The notes under the pieces were generated by a model. The model was given only the letters and a program-made list of their open reading frames with translations, did no database searches and was not told the DNA's origin. The position numbers and the translations under genes are program-made. Positions 47,087 to 58,517 of a stretch of 64,000 nt of DNA are shown piece after piece (position 1 is the first letter of the stretch; the number at the start of each line of letters is the position of its first letter). Location of the stretch: assembly GCA_907164885.2 (NCBI GenBank), contig OU015491.1, positions 118,407,431 to 118,471,430 on the forward strand, read 5' to 3'. This stretch comes from Dolomedes plantarius (lineage: Eukaryota; Arthropoda; Arachnida; Araneae; Dolomedidae).

Positions 47087-48300
47087 CTTGTTGTTGCTGT
47101 TGTTGTTGTTTCTAATCTCCATGTCTAGCTTCTGCTAGACGAGATACTTTGTTCACTTGCAAGAAATCCAAAAACAAGGAAGGGAAAATCAAACAGGTCA
47201 TCACGGGAAATCCCGGCCACTCAAGAATGTATACAGGAGAGGCCTACTCAGAATGGCACCTAGGGCAATTAGGATGAAATTTCCGACCGCCTTGGAAAGT
47301 AAGGATACTAAGATGGCCACTGAAAAAACAGGAAAGTGCCGTCTGGGCACGTCTGTTGCAATTTAGAGCAAGGGATCTTCCAGGACTATCAGCACAATAC
47401 CAATTGTGTGCAGGGGGAGACGAGCCAAGTATGTTTATCAGAAAGCCTTCTGACAGAGTAAAGCTCGAAGAAAGTCAGAGAAATAGTGGATGGCCGTGTC
47501 TCTTCAGCACCCTCTTTCGCCAAGATATCAGCCTCCTCATTTCCCAACATGCTACCATGTGATGGGATCCACTACAGGTACACCTCACAAAGAGACGAGA
47601 AATGCTTAAGTTTGTCGAGAATTGCGGTTCTAGTCTTATCACCTACTCTGCGCCAATTTTTCAAATGCCGAATGGCGCTACGACTGTCGGACAAAATCCA
47701 GATGGCCTTGCGCTCCGAAAAAGGCTTGATATAGCTCAGTCCCTCGTCAATGACAATGAGTTCGCTTTTAAAAACCGAAATGAAGTCGGGGTTTCTTTTC
47801 CTGATTTTAACAATTCCATTTGGATCCTTAATTAGAACTCCGCTGCAAGAACGAGAATCTTTATTTTTATTACCATTGGTGTAGATAAGGGTAGCTTCAT
47901 CAGAAATGCTATTTATAATTTCCAGGGCATATTGCCGGACATAAGCTGGAACATCAATTTTCTTGGAGACCTGAGATATGAGCTCAGTTTGAAAACCGAC
48001 CCTAGGGGTCGATTCAGACCCTCAGAGGGGTCAATGGAATGTCTCAAGAAATACTGTTCGACGGTACGGACAAGCAAATTAGAGGAATCAATTTGGCCGA
48101 AAGGGCTGTTTTCCTTTAGCCTTTGGTTATTATGCCTGTGAAGCAGTAAATACGAGATACTATTGTGAGAACCATAATTGTAAATTTTATTATAATATTT
48201 TACCAGGCTCAAATTACTTCTCAAAGGCTGAAGATCCGTCTAATGCAATGCTATTTCAGATGGATGATAGCTGAGTAGTGTGCCATTCGAGCAAATTTAT
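47087..48300 (-). pseudogene. LINE pol 3' end: RT tail, RNase H and C-terminal zinc region (minus strand)
   Basis: From the right: a 103-codon piece (48224-47913) with SNLSLVKYYNKIYNYGSH is the RT C-terminal part. After a frameshift, RNase H follows: IYTNGNKNKDSRSCSG (Asn replaces the usual first Asp), FKSELIVID (Glu), WILSDSRSAIRHLK (Asp) and WIPSHGSMLGNEEADILAK. A TAG at 47572-47574 interrupts it. Further on, text with spaced Cys near 47260-47330 is probably the terminal zinc-knuckle-like region. The 3' end carries an (AAC)n run (plus strand GTTGTTG at 47087-47110), typical of a LINE tail, so this element probably inserted into the plus-strand fragment and is 5'-truncated. Confidence 0.8.
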
Positions 48301-48373
48301 AACTGGTCTACATATTGATGTGTGAGCTGCACTTTTTAATTCTATGAAGTTTAATTGTTTTTTTAGACTGAGG

Positions 48374-48412
<39 letters not shown>

Positions 48413-50700
48413 TTTCTTAAACTAAAATATATTTATTTGCAGTAACGATTAAGCAGCATAATCACAATACAAATTACTAGCAGGTAACGTGAAAATTAAT
48501 GCGTTTGTTAATCCCGGTAGTTATCACGCGCACAGCAGAAACCCTGCCAGAAATCAGCCACGCCACTTCTTGTTAATTCGCCCCACTAACCTTTTATCTT
48601 AACTTTCGACTACTTGAAAGGGGATCACCAGGTCGCCGGAACGATAAATAAATCCAAAATGCCTTCGAGAAGCTTGGCAACGTCCAACTGCTGTACTCGA
48701 GCTAAACGACAGTCCGATCTTTGCGTCTTCAATTTTTCCGTTCGATCCTCAAAACCTCACAAGTCCTTTGAGGAATTTCAGAGCCCGTGATTTAATGGCC
48801 TAGTGGCCAAATGACCGGCATTTGTTAAATAAATAAATATACCAACAATAACATTTTTGAAATTCTTAACGTATTTTAGGATAACACTGTTATATTTTGC
48901 ATTATTTTTATTTATATTTTATTGATTCATTCCGAGATATGTTTGAAATCTGCAATTTTAACCTCCCGTTGTCCGCAAAGGGATCTTTGCTATTATATAA
49001 AAAAAGCAATCCTTTCCTTCCGTGAAACTCTTGATATGAAAACACTAATCATTTTTGTTTTGCTGAATTTTTAAATATAGAAATATAATTTGAAACTGAA
49101 AACTAGGATACGGAAGTATTTTAAAATGGTTCATAGATTATTCTTTGGAATTTTTTTTAATTAAAATGCAAATTGAAAAATGTGAAAACAGAATAAGGAC
49201 ACAGAAATGTTGAAATAAAAAAACAAACACAGGTAATATGGTATTTAGTTATTCAGAGAATCTTTCAGCAAAGAGAGTCTCTCAATGAAGTACATACCTG
49301 CCCTCACGTGGTTCAGTTTCAAAATACGACTCACACGAAAATGTCTTGAAATTAAACCACTGGGTAAAAGTTAATCATAGTTACGAGAACAAAATTTTAG
49401 GAAATCCATGATCTATTGATATAAAACTTATTATTAAGTTAAAATATGGTGCCACTTATCAATTGCTTTGTATTTTTCCCAAGTGATCATATTTTTCATT
49501 TGGAATCAATACAGCTTACACATTTCCATATTTTTAGATCTTCATTCAAACAAAGTAAAAAATAAAAGGATGTGGCAAACAATATTACATAACTAAAAAG
49601 ATAAATATTTAACAAACATACATAAATATTTAAAACCATGTTATTTTTATCCTCTTAACAATTCTCTGAGACAGATTAACTTCAATAAAATACATACCTA
49701 GAGTAAATTACTTATATTGCAAATGTTTATATCCCTTGAATAATTTAAAATATCCCTTCTTTTAAATATCACTGTGATTTTTCCTATGTCTTAGGAATAA
49801 ATCTAAAAGTTAGAACACAAATTAGAATTTTATGTAAAGAAACAGATTTAAATTTAAAGTGTTAATTATTTAATTTAATTTTAGACATTTATAAATTAAC
49901 AAAAGAACTGTATCAGTTAAGAAACATTAAGACATACAGTAGTTAAAATACAGAAATGTTGGACAGATTCTTTTTCAAGGCCATTAAAAGTTCTTTCATT
50001 AGATGATATGCTTTGTTACGAGCAAGAATGATAAATGTATAAAATATATATTTGCATGCACGTATGCTCTTACTGAGTTAATAGATTTTTAATATATATT
50101 TCGAAAAAAGATATTAGAGTAATTTTTAATATAAATGTCGAATTTCAAAACATATATGAAAATATCTTTTGCATCACTAGTTCAAATATTCATTTCTGTA
50201 ATAAAAATCCAACATACTTCAAGATGCTTGATGCTGTATTATAGGCATTTCGAGCTATTAATTTTTAAAATCTCCATCTGAATAAAAAACTATCATAAAA
50301 AACGTTCCGTGACAAAACTATCTTTTGGACAGATTTCTTGTTCTTCTGTTTCTAAACAGACAACAAATTTCAGTCAACTTAAAGACTATAGGATGAACAA
50401 ATGACCAATTACATAAATTTAAATACCCGTAATTAAACTAAGAAATCTTGCGAGTAATGTTGGCAAAAGAGCAGTTAAGATGCATTTTCTTTATGGTAAA
50501 TAGACAGGTGGCACGCAAAATTCTCGTTACACCATCCACCTCTCTTGATCAATGGCAGCGTGAAATAAGCGCTGAAATATTTCCAGTTACATTGTTTTGG
50601 AAATACTTTTGGATTTGAGACCTTTCTCTCCGGTTTCTTCTGAACTACTTTTCCTTTTTTTTATTATTACGGATGTGTTTTATATATTTATTTATGATTT
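48301..50700. other. AT-rich non-coding DNA with (TA)n at 48378-48410
   Basis: A short GC-richer part at 48530-48800 has no recognisable coding content. Otherwise nothing noted. Confidence 0.4.
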
Positions 50701-50819
50701 CTTAAAAAAAAATACACAATGCAAGTGCGATTGGGTGTGCCCATCAGTATAGGTAAACATCTTTATATAACCATGTTGTGCTTCCTTATGCCCCCTGTCC
50801 GGAAATGTATTCCATACCA

Positions 50820-50940
50820 GGTCCATATAGGCTATCGGGCACAGGGATGCGGCTTCGATCCACTGACCTCAAAGAAGGACTTCTCCGGTCTACGGATTTA
50901 TCGTGCCCATGTCCGGCTGAGACACGACTATGTAACCATT
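50820..50940 (-). repeat. possible tRNA-derived SINE
   Basis: On the minus strand an A-box-like TGTCTCAGCCGG (near 50925-50912) is followed about 50 bp on by a B-box-like GTGGATCGAAGCC (near 50863-50851). GC content is well above the flanks. No target duplication or tail was identified, so this stays tentative. Confidence 0.42.
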
Positions 50941-50978
50941 TATCGCTCGGTATGTCTATGAAAGCTAAAATATTATGA

Positions 50979-52297
50979 ACAGGAATGGATATTAGAATAT
51001 ATATTATACAGAAAATATATTCAAATTTCAAGGGAACGGTGGACATTTATTTGAGCAAAAATCGACCCTATAGACGAAATTTGTTTTTGTTTGTATTATT
51101 ATTCACCAGTTTGTTCTGAACCTTTTGCAAAACACCGCATGCAGCTGCGATGAATTTTCGCAAAGTTATAAGCGTTTGAATTTTGTACACAAGCAATTTT
51201 TCGGCCCTTTAACTATCACAGAAAATGTAAACAAGCGCATGTCGGCATTTATAATTGAGTTTTTTTAATTTCAAGAATTAATATTTTAATAATTTTGTAA
51301 CCGCGCTCATTAACTGCAACTAATGTATACTAATTATTTTTCAAAAGACAATTATGGAGCAAAGAAAAATTTAACGAGATTTCATAAAATAGGTGAAAAA
51401 TTTTATTCAATTTCTTTGAAAAAAAATAAAAGTGATAAATGTTTATACAATCAAAAAATAGAATATACGCCGTCGTGGTAAATATACATTATAAATCAAT
51501 ATATATATATATATATATATATAATAGGTGAATATTTTACTGCAGTGTAAGATAATAAAAAAAATCTGTAAAAGCAGAAGTTACTTTATTAATGTTTTTT
51601 TGCATGATGTATTAGTAATCCGTTAAAATCATTAACAAAAAGTAATTTGTTGCATCCTTTAATGTACACCTTTTTCCTTTAATGTTTCATGATGATTCCT
51701 GTAACGTTCAAATGATCGTGGTAGTCGTTCTTAGTATAAAAAAATACTGATTTTTTTTTCAATCTTACATTCTATATTTGTAATATTTGACTTTAAGATT
51801 TAGGTTTTTAAGTCTGAATCTGTAGCCCAATTCCTTAATTTTTCTAGAATGTCTTCTTTGGTTTTTCTGTATGACCTTTCTGATCCAGAAATTTTTAAAA
51901 AGGACTAAAAGGGAATTTTACGGAATTTATTTCCATACAAATAAGGAGTTTACTGGAAACCTAAACACACACACAAAAGAAAAAAAAACCAATCGTAAGT
52001 TTATCTTGCTAGTTCAGAACTTATACTAAATTAACACAAATTGGTACTGAAACCAGCAATACACAGCATCTTAACATCAACTGTAAAACTGGCTGCTAGA
52101 TTCGAGTCAAGTTCCTCTTCAGGCAGAGTAGCATTAGATGCGATTATATAAAGGTACAATTTATCCATATGAATAGAATGCTTTAGAAACTCTTTCCCAT
52201 GTCGTCCTTAGTCCCTCTAACAATTTGGGGGAATTCCGCCTGATATATCGCGCTACAGATGGCTCTGAGTAGTGTCAGCTTTAAAAAAATCGCCCTG

Positions 52298-52386
<89 letters not shown>

Positions 52387-53163
52387 ACAACGATATTTTT
52401 ATGAATGAAAAATATACTGTTGTTAATAATTTACAAATATTGTTATATAAATTATAATAACACTAAATAAGTAAAGAAACAATTTCTATATAAGCTTTTC
52501 GTATAAGACAATCGTATTAAACAGATTTCTTAGAATCTGAAATGATGAAAGATACAGATTTTGAAATAAATACATTCCTAAGCCCTAGGTAATACGGCTT
52601 ATCTACCATACTCCCTACAGAGGAATAATAAAGCAATTGAAGCAAGAGGTTTTATATTCTTTACGCTTAAATTTTTCGAAACCACCAGGATTGCTTTCTA
52701 TTATGAATAAAACATACTAAAATTAACTGGGGATGTCTGCGAGCAAAATCCTGTTTTGCAATGTTTTTGCCTTAATGCTTGTATTTGAAATGTAGAAATA
52801 ATAGATATTTCGCCGCGGGTCTTTTGAAAATGAGCAATTTTTCAAACACAGTTTAAGAAAATGTATGCACGCTTAATAAGCACTTAATGAAAAACAAAAA
52901 GCTATCGAGAAGCATATTTTGAAATAAATAAAAACTCATGCTATTACAATTTTAAATTTAAAGGATAACAGTTTTTTTGACGTAGTACTTAAATTTAATT
53001 TATGCAGAGGAATTTAAATTAATATTCTAAACATTGGGATCTTATGAATACTAAGTGGATCCTTTATTGCTGAGTCGGCTCTTCTATCTATAAAATATTT
53101 TTCTTTTAAAATATTAGATGTGTGGTAATACTGGAAAATGACATTTTAACACTGTTATACATA
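50979..53163. other. AT-rich non-coding DNA with (TA)n at 51502-51523 and 52301-52381
   Basis: No gene or terminal-repeat element recognised. The 80-bp TA tract at 52301-52381 is the main structure. Confidence 0.4.
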
Positions 53164-54146
53164 CGAGGGCTGTCCGTAAAGTATCCGAACTGAATGTATA
53201 AGACATAATACAGACACCGCTGTGCGTGCGCACGCTAATTAGCATGTTTAAACATATGTAAACTTGTTATGTTGGCAATTATCCTAGCACTGAAAAGCAC
53301 GGTTTTCTTGTAGTAATAACGAAAAGTGAACGCAGTGGAAGTCTCGTGTCGGGTTGGATCATGACGGAATCTACTGAGCAACGTGTTTGCATCAAATTTT
53401 GTAATAAAACTGGAAAAACGGCAACCAAAACGTTCGATTTGCTTAAGAAAGCATACGGTGATGATGTTATGGGCCGAACTCAAGTGTTTCAATGGTTTAG
53501 ACGTTTTAAAGATGGAAGGGAATCTGTGGAAATTGATGCACGATCAGGGCGTCCATCAATATCGAGAAATGATGTGAAAGTGGAACAGATTCGGACTGTG
53601 GTGTGATCAGATCGACGAATGACAGTTCGAGAGATTGCGGGAGGTGGACAGACCATCGAGAGATGGACAAACCATTAATAAAGAGTTCTACCGTGATGTG
53701 CTCAGGCGACTTCGTGATTCCGTGAGGAGGAAACGACCAGCAAAGTGGAAATCTGGGAAATGGATGCTTCACCACGATAATGCCCCTGCTCACTCCTCCC
53801 ATGTGGTTCAAAAATTTTTAACCAAACATGGCACCGTTCAAGTCCCGCAACTTCCCTACTCACCAGACCTCGCTCCGTGCGATTTTTTCGCATTTCCAAA
53901 GCTAAAGAAAACGCTTACAGGACGACGGTTTGAGGATGTGACGACCATCAAACAAAAAGCGATCGAACAGCTGTTGACCATTCCAAAGAATGACTTCCAA
54001 TCCTGCTTCCAAGAGTGGCAACAACGTTGGGCTTAGTGTGTTGATTCTCAAGGACGATACTTTGAAGGGGATTAAACTGAAGTATGTATATCCATTACAT
54101 TTTTTTAGTTATAAATTAAATTCGGATACTTTACGGACAGCCCCCT
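53164..54146 (+). mobile_element. mariner element with internal deletion, 983 bp
   Basis: Inverted ends of about 28 bp: the left starts CGAGGGCTGTCCGTAAAGTA, and the right read inward starts AGGGGGCTGTCCGTAAAGTA. TA lies at 53162-53163 and 54147-54148. Intact mariners are about 1.3 kb, so roughly 300-350 bp are missing from the middle of the transposase. Because the ends are intact it could still be moved by a transposase supplied elsewhere. Confidence 0.92.
53361..54036 (+). pseudogene. mariner transposase (DD34D), internally deleted
   Basis: The N-terminal part (53361-53606) begins MTESTEQRVCIKFCNKTGKT and holds the DNA-binding helix-turn-helix region (GRTQVFQWFRRFKDGRESVE). A TGA at 53604-53606 replaces an Arg codon. 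After MTVREIAG the sequence jumps to GQTINKEFYRDVLRRLRDSV (frame changed, 53660 on), so the middle with the first catalytic Asp is gone. The remaining catalytic residues are D in MLHHDNAPAHSS and D in SPDLAPCDFFAFPK, 34 residues apart. GGACAGACCAT and GGACAAACCAT on either side of the junction may have guided the deletion. It ends with TAG at 54034-54036. Confidence 0.9.
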
Positions 54147-54447
54147 TATGTTTTAATGTTCTCTGAGAAATTGAAAAAACATGCATATTAGTTCAGAAAA
54201 TCGCATAATTATATACGGAAAGTTGATGTTAGGGATAATATTAATACACACAGACATTACCTGCGGAATATTTTCGTTTTTTGAAGCTTCAAACATATTT
54301 TGCTCCAACATTAACTTCAATCCTTAGATTTGTACACATCTAGAAAGAATAGAGAAATATTGGGGTGGCAAAAATTTATAACTTTGTATAAATACCAAAT
54401 GCATTATTTTTTTTCCATTAGTTAACAAAATACATTTATATATGTAT
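54147..54447. other. short AT-rich spacer between mariner and gypsy-class element
   Basis: Nothing recognisable. Confidence 0.4.
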
Positions 54448-54759
54448 TGTAGGGCCTGGTGACCTCTAGTAACGTTTATTTGTGTATAAAGGAGACCCCC
54501 GGGTCACGGTGGGGGAGAACGAGCTTGGCTCGCGGAGAGTGTAGGCGGTGCTCACAGGAGACCGGCCTTTTTGTATCCAGCATTTCTCTTAATACATTAC
54601 TTTAATGTTCTTGCTCATACTTGAGCCCTGTACATAATTGTCCTATCTGTATGTGTGTGTGTGTAATAAAGAAGAAAAATTAGAACTCGACTCGTATTCA
54701 ACTTGAACCAATTTTCACACGAGGACCGACTGAACGAATAAAGACGCCGTCCTCGTACA
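54448..54759 (+). repeat. 5' LTR of gypsy-class element
   Basis: It matches 57586-57898 with scattered differences. It contains GGAGACCCCCGGGTCACGGT, a (TG)n run near 54650 and AATAAAG near 54665. It ends CGTACA immediately before integrase-coding sequence. Confidence 0.92.
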
Positions 54760-54761
54760 CA

Positions 54762-55478
54762 GGTCCGATTGAACCACAGTCAGGTAGGGGACATAAATAC
54801 GTACTACGTTTAATGTGTCAACATTCGAGGTGGCCGGAAGCGGTATGTTTAAGATCATTATCGGCAAAAGCTACATGCGACACCCTGTTGGAAATCTTTG
54901 CACGAACGGGCATTCCGAATATAGTAGCTAGTGATTGTGGGACAAACTTTACAGCAAATTTAACGCAAGAGTTCTTAAGAAGGATTGGCTGTATCCCACG
55001 ATTTTCAACCCCGGGATATGCGGCGAGCAATGGTTTGATCGAAAGATATAATAGAGTTTTGAAGGGAGGATTGCATCATGTTATAAGAGAGGATCCGTGG
55101 AATTGGGATAAACAGATACCGTTCGTGTTATGGGCATACCGCGAAGTCCCTAATTGCACCACGGGACATTCCCCATTCAAATTAATGTATGGAAGGGAAC
55201 CCAAGGGACCGCTTTCTATACTCAAATCAACATGGGCAGGGGAAGAACATATACCTCTCAACGTATCAGAGTCGGCGACGGAATACCTGCAAAGGCTAAA
55301 ATGCAATTTGGAGTTAGCAGCAGAAAAGGCATCTATAATAGCAGAGGGAAAGCAAAAGGCATACCAAAATTATTTTAATAGGAGATCATCAGTTAGGAAT
55401 TTCAAAGTAGGGGACCAAGTAATATTATTAATTCCGAATTCTGATAATAAGCCCGATGGACAGGACCTTGGGAGATAA
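54762..55478 (+). pseudogene. gypsy-class integrase core (N-terminally truncated)
   Basis: The frame opens directly after the LTR with GPIEPQSGRGHKYVLRLM, which sits just after the first catalytic Asp in integrases, so that Asp is lost. DCGTNFTANLTQEFLRR carries the second Asp and ASNGLIERYNRVLKG the Glu. The C-terminal part (KAYQNYFNRRSSVRNFKVGD) leads into the small C-terminal integrase domain. The first ATG is at 54813. A frameshift at about 55460-55478 moves homology to another frame. Confidence 0.9.
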
Positions 55479-55740
55479 CAGAAAAATGTACAGAGCACTC
55501 ATATAGGGTAAAATTACTGGATGGTACGATAAAGAAGGTTCATGTGAACAAGATAAGAAAATATTACCCGCGAGCGCAAAGAAACTTAGGGGTCATTTTT
55601 GAGGAGGATAAAGAGTTTGGGGAAATAATTCCTACCCCCGGACGAGACGATTATTCCCAGGATTTCGTAGAGTGAATATTAGCCATTTCGATGAACAGAA
55701 AGGGAGAGAGTTGGTAAAATTACTTTAGAAGTATTCGAAA
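55457..55740 (+). pseudogene. integrase C-terminal domain and linker to RT
   Basis: In the frame starting at 55457 the text WEITEKCTEHSYRVKLLDGT is the integrase SH3-like tail. VNKIRKYYPRAQRNLG, FEEDKEFGEIIPTPGR and a TGA at 55673-55675 follow. The linker then runs into RT in a third frame. The smooth continuation shows that integrase and RT were neighbours in this order in the parent element. Confidence 0.8.
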
Positions 55741-56331
55741 TTGTTTTCGGGAAGGTTAAATGTAGCAAAAGTGGGAGAACATCGAATCAGGCTTGTTGAA
55801 GGAGCGGTAAGAAAGAAACCGTATGTTTATCGTATACCAGAAATGTTGAAGTCAAAGGTAGATGAACAAATCAGAGAATTTGAAAAACTAGATTTGATAG
55901 AACCCAGTGAAACAGAAATAGCATACCTAATAGTATGTGTTAATAAAAAGGATGGGACGATGAAGCTTTGTATAGATTTTAGAGCATTAAATGTCATAAC
56001 TAAAAAGGAGGACTTTCCGATGGAGAATGTAGCTCATTTAATAAATAATGTAGGACAAGTGAATGTGATAACAACTATAGACATTTTAAAGGGGTACTGG
56101 GAGATACCATTGGAGGAGAAGAGTAGAGACTTTACCTCATTTAAAACACATAGAGCGGTATACCGATGGAAAGTCATGCCATTCGGTTTAGTTAACGCCA
56201 CGGCAACGTTTCAAAGGGTACTAAACACGGCATTAAACCAGTTCCACTCTTTGTTTAGAACTTATATAGATGACATCGCGGTGTTTTCTTCCGATTGGGA
56301 TAGCCACATGAAACAGTTAGAAGAGTGTTGA
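55741..56331 (+). pseudogene. gypsy-class reverse transcriptase, fingers and palm
   Basis: Conserved RT blocks in order: IREFEKLDLIEPSETEIAY, VCVNKKDGTMKLCIDFRALN, VITTIDILKGYWEIPLEEKS (first Asp), YRWKVMPFGLVNATATFQ and YIDDIAVFSSDW (YxDD). The frame is open throughout and ends at a TGA near LEEC, where a one-base shift moves homology to the next frame. Confidence 0.92.
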
Positions 56332-57086
56332 ATAAACTGCAAGAGTTGGGGTTTACTGTGAATGTGGAAAAATGTGTGTTTTGTAAAGCCAATATAAAAT
56401 ACTTAGGCCATGTGATCGGTTCTAGTAGACACCAGCCAGATCCTGAAAAATTAGAGGCCATCCACAACTTAAACCCCCCCAGGACAAAAACAGAGTTGAG
56501 AAGCCTACTCGGACTCTGCACTTATTACAGAGACTACATACCGAAGTATTCAGATCTAGCGTACCCACTAACGAGCTTGACTGGGAAAGGAACGCGAGAA
56601 ATTATTCCATGGGAAACGGCTCAGGAGAGAGCATTCCAAACGTTGAAGCAGGCGCTATGTCGAGCACCAACTCTCTACATACCATCGATAAACAGACCAT
56701 TCATCATCCAATCTGACGCATCTTCATTCGCCATCGGGGCATTTTTATCCCAGAAGAACGAAGAAGGGGTAATTTGCCCCATAAGTTTCGCCAGCAAGAA
56801 ACTGACCTCAACACGACAAAAATGGGCCACCATAGAAAGAGAGGCCTACGCAATTGTGTAGTGTCTCAAAAGGTTTGAGTCCTGGATTTTCGGAGCGCCG
56901 ATCGAAGTGATCACTGATCACGACCCGTTGACGTACATCACCAAGGGAGCGACTCAATCAGCCAAGTTACAGCGCTGAGCGCTGGCCCTGCAACGCTACA
57001 ACTTGACCATCACGCAGTGCCCGGGAAACAAACTCGCAAATGCTGACGCTTTGTCAAGACTACCGAGGAGCGAGAATGACATTTAA
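56325..57086 (+). pseudogene. gypsy-class RT thumb and RNase H
   Basis: Open to 56861, then continuing in frame past stops to a TAA at 57084-57086. RT thumb: GFTVNVEKCVFCKANIKYLG and LRSLLGLCTYYRDYIPKY. RNase H: PFIIQSDASSFAIGAFLSQ (Asp), KWATIEREAYAIV (Glu), VITDHDPLTYITKG (Asp) and LANADALSRLP. A TAG at 56859-56861 and a TGA after SAKLQR both stand where Trp is expected. No integrase follows; the 3' untranslated region begins. Confidence 0.9.
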
Positions 57087-57585
57087 GGTGTCCTGTATCG
57101 ACGAATTGAGTGTCGTCTTTGAATGACTATTCATGGAAATAACGGACAGTCAAAAAAAAACTTTCTTTCTTCAATGCTTTTGAATTGTTTATAACCTGTC
57201 TCAGACTTTTTCAGGTGCAGTCCTCTAGCTGAAAGTTTTCTTTTATATAGTTAAGATGAGGAGATACCCTGTTATGAAAAGGAAAAACGTTGTTCATGTT
57301 ATGTTTTAGATATTCCTGTAACCCAGTATCAAGTTGACTTGAGTGCTTAATGATTCATACTTTAGGGTTGCACTTTGTTTTTGGCTATATTTTGTAATTG
57401 CGTTTTTTTGTTTAGAATTTGTGTTTAATGGTTCATATGCTAAAGTTGCACTGTGTAATCTTTATATCAGGTGGTTGTTTCGTGTTATTCATGTGAATTT
57501 GTTGTAATGGAGGTCTCCAGGCCTATTCGGTTTTGTCAGATGGACGTTGCAGACTGCAGATGCAACTTCCATCTTGGGGGGGAGG
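57087..57585 (+). other. 3' untranslated region and polypurine tract of gypsy-class element
   Basis: Non-coding for about 490 bp, ending in the tract GGGGGGGAGG (57576-57585), which directly abuts the 3' LTR. Confidence 0.75.
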
Positions 57586-57898
57586 TGTAGGCCTGGCGCC
57601 CTCTAGTAACGTTTTTTTGTGCATAAAGGAGACCCCCGGGTCACGGTGGGGGAGAACGAGCTTGGCTCGTGGAGAGTGTAGGTGGTGCTCACAGGAGACC
57701 GGCCTTTTTGTATCCCGCATTTCTTCTCTTAATACAGTAATTTAATGTTCTCGCTCATACTTGATCCCTGTACATAATTGTCCTATCTGAGTGTGTGTGT
57801 GTGTAATAAAGAAGAAAAATTAGAACCCTACTCGTATTCAACTCGAACCAATTTTTGCACAGGGACCGGCTGAAAGAGAAAGACGCCGTCCTCGTACA
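57586..57898 (+). repeat. 3' LTR of gypsy-class element
   Basis: It starts TGTAGGCCTGGCG and ends CTCGTACA. It is about 90 percent identical to the 5' LTR by eye. Confidence 0.92.
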
Positions 57899-58260
57899 AT
57901 TTACCAAATATATTTAATAAATATGTATCCTCTAAAATTAATTTTAAGCAATATATCTCCTTAGTTAAATGATACTTTAGTAACCAAAAGAATTAAATAC
58001 CTTGAAAACAATGTCTTTAAATTTTTTGCCTATACAAGATCTGAAGTTGAAAAAATTATTTTTTCACGACATCTTGAATTAGTTTTCCTGTGTTGTAACC
58101 ATCAAGGTTTCATAAATTCATTGATATCAGGAGTATAGTATGTGAGCGTAGCTAAAAGCTACAGAGGAAAAATTCGGTATGGTTGAGATTGTGAAGCGGT
58201 CGATATGAGTTTTTATAATTTGATGCACCACTGTAAATTCTGAAGATTCAAAAATCACAT

Positions 58261-58300
<40 letters not shown>

Positions 58301-58517
58301 TTATATATACTAGCTATTTGCCCGGCATTGCCTGGGTATTTTTTTATCCCAATTTTTTTATTACACAGGAAAAGGAATGGATTCTACCTATAGTGTAAAA
58401 TCTAAGTAATTTAATTTACAGATATTTCAAAGTAAGTACAGTATGCAAATGATAAAGAAAAATTACAAATTCATTCTGTTATTAATTTAACTCAGAACTT
58501 GATTATAAACAACATTT
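57899..58517. other. AT-rich DNA with (CA)n-(TA)n tract at 58260-58310
   Basis: The microsatellite is followed by TACTAGCTATTTGCCCGGCATTGCCTGGGTA, with the short inverted pair CCCGGC/GCCTGGG. This probably marks the left end of the repetitive element that contains the array to the right. Confidence 0.5.

Larger units (their letters stand above)
54448..57898 (+). mobile_element. gypsy-class LTR element with integrase upstream of RT, 5'-internally deleted
   Basis: Two direct LTRs (about 312 bp) starting TGTAGG and ending CTCGTACA bound an internal region that reads integrase, spacer, RT, RNase H, then a polypurine tract and the 3' LTR. Ty3/gypsy elements normally have integrase last. The present order recalls the Gmr1-type lineage described in animals. 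Primer site, gag, protease and the N-terminal part of integrase are absent: the 5' LTR joins directly to the integrase core. LTR identity is roughly 90 percent, so it is old. No matching target duplication is visible. Confidence 0.85.

Noticed and set aside
47157..48141. Plus-strand ORFs (68-82 codons)
   Set aside because: Antisense of the minus-strand LINE pol; the minus reading gives RNase H motifs.
54448..57898. The integrase-first order as an artefact of two juxtaposed elements
   Set aside because: The integrase tail, linker and RT are continuous and share one pair of LTRs; RNase H is followed directly by the polypurine tract and LTR. Kept as a true order, pending a full-length copy.
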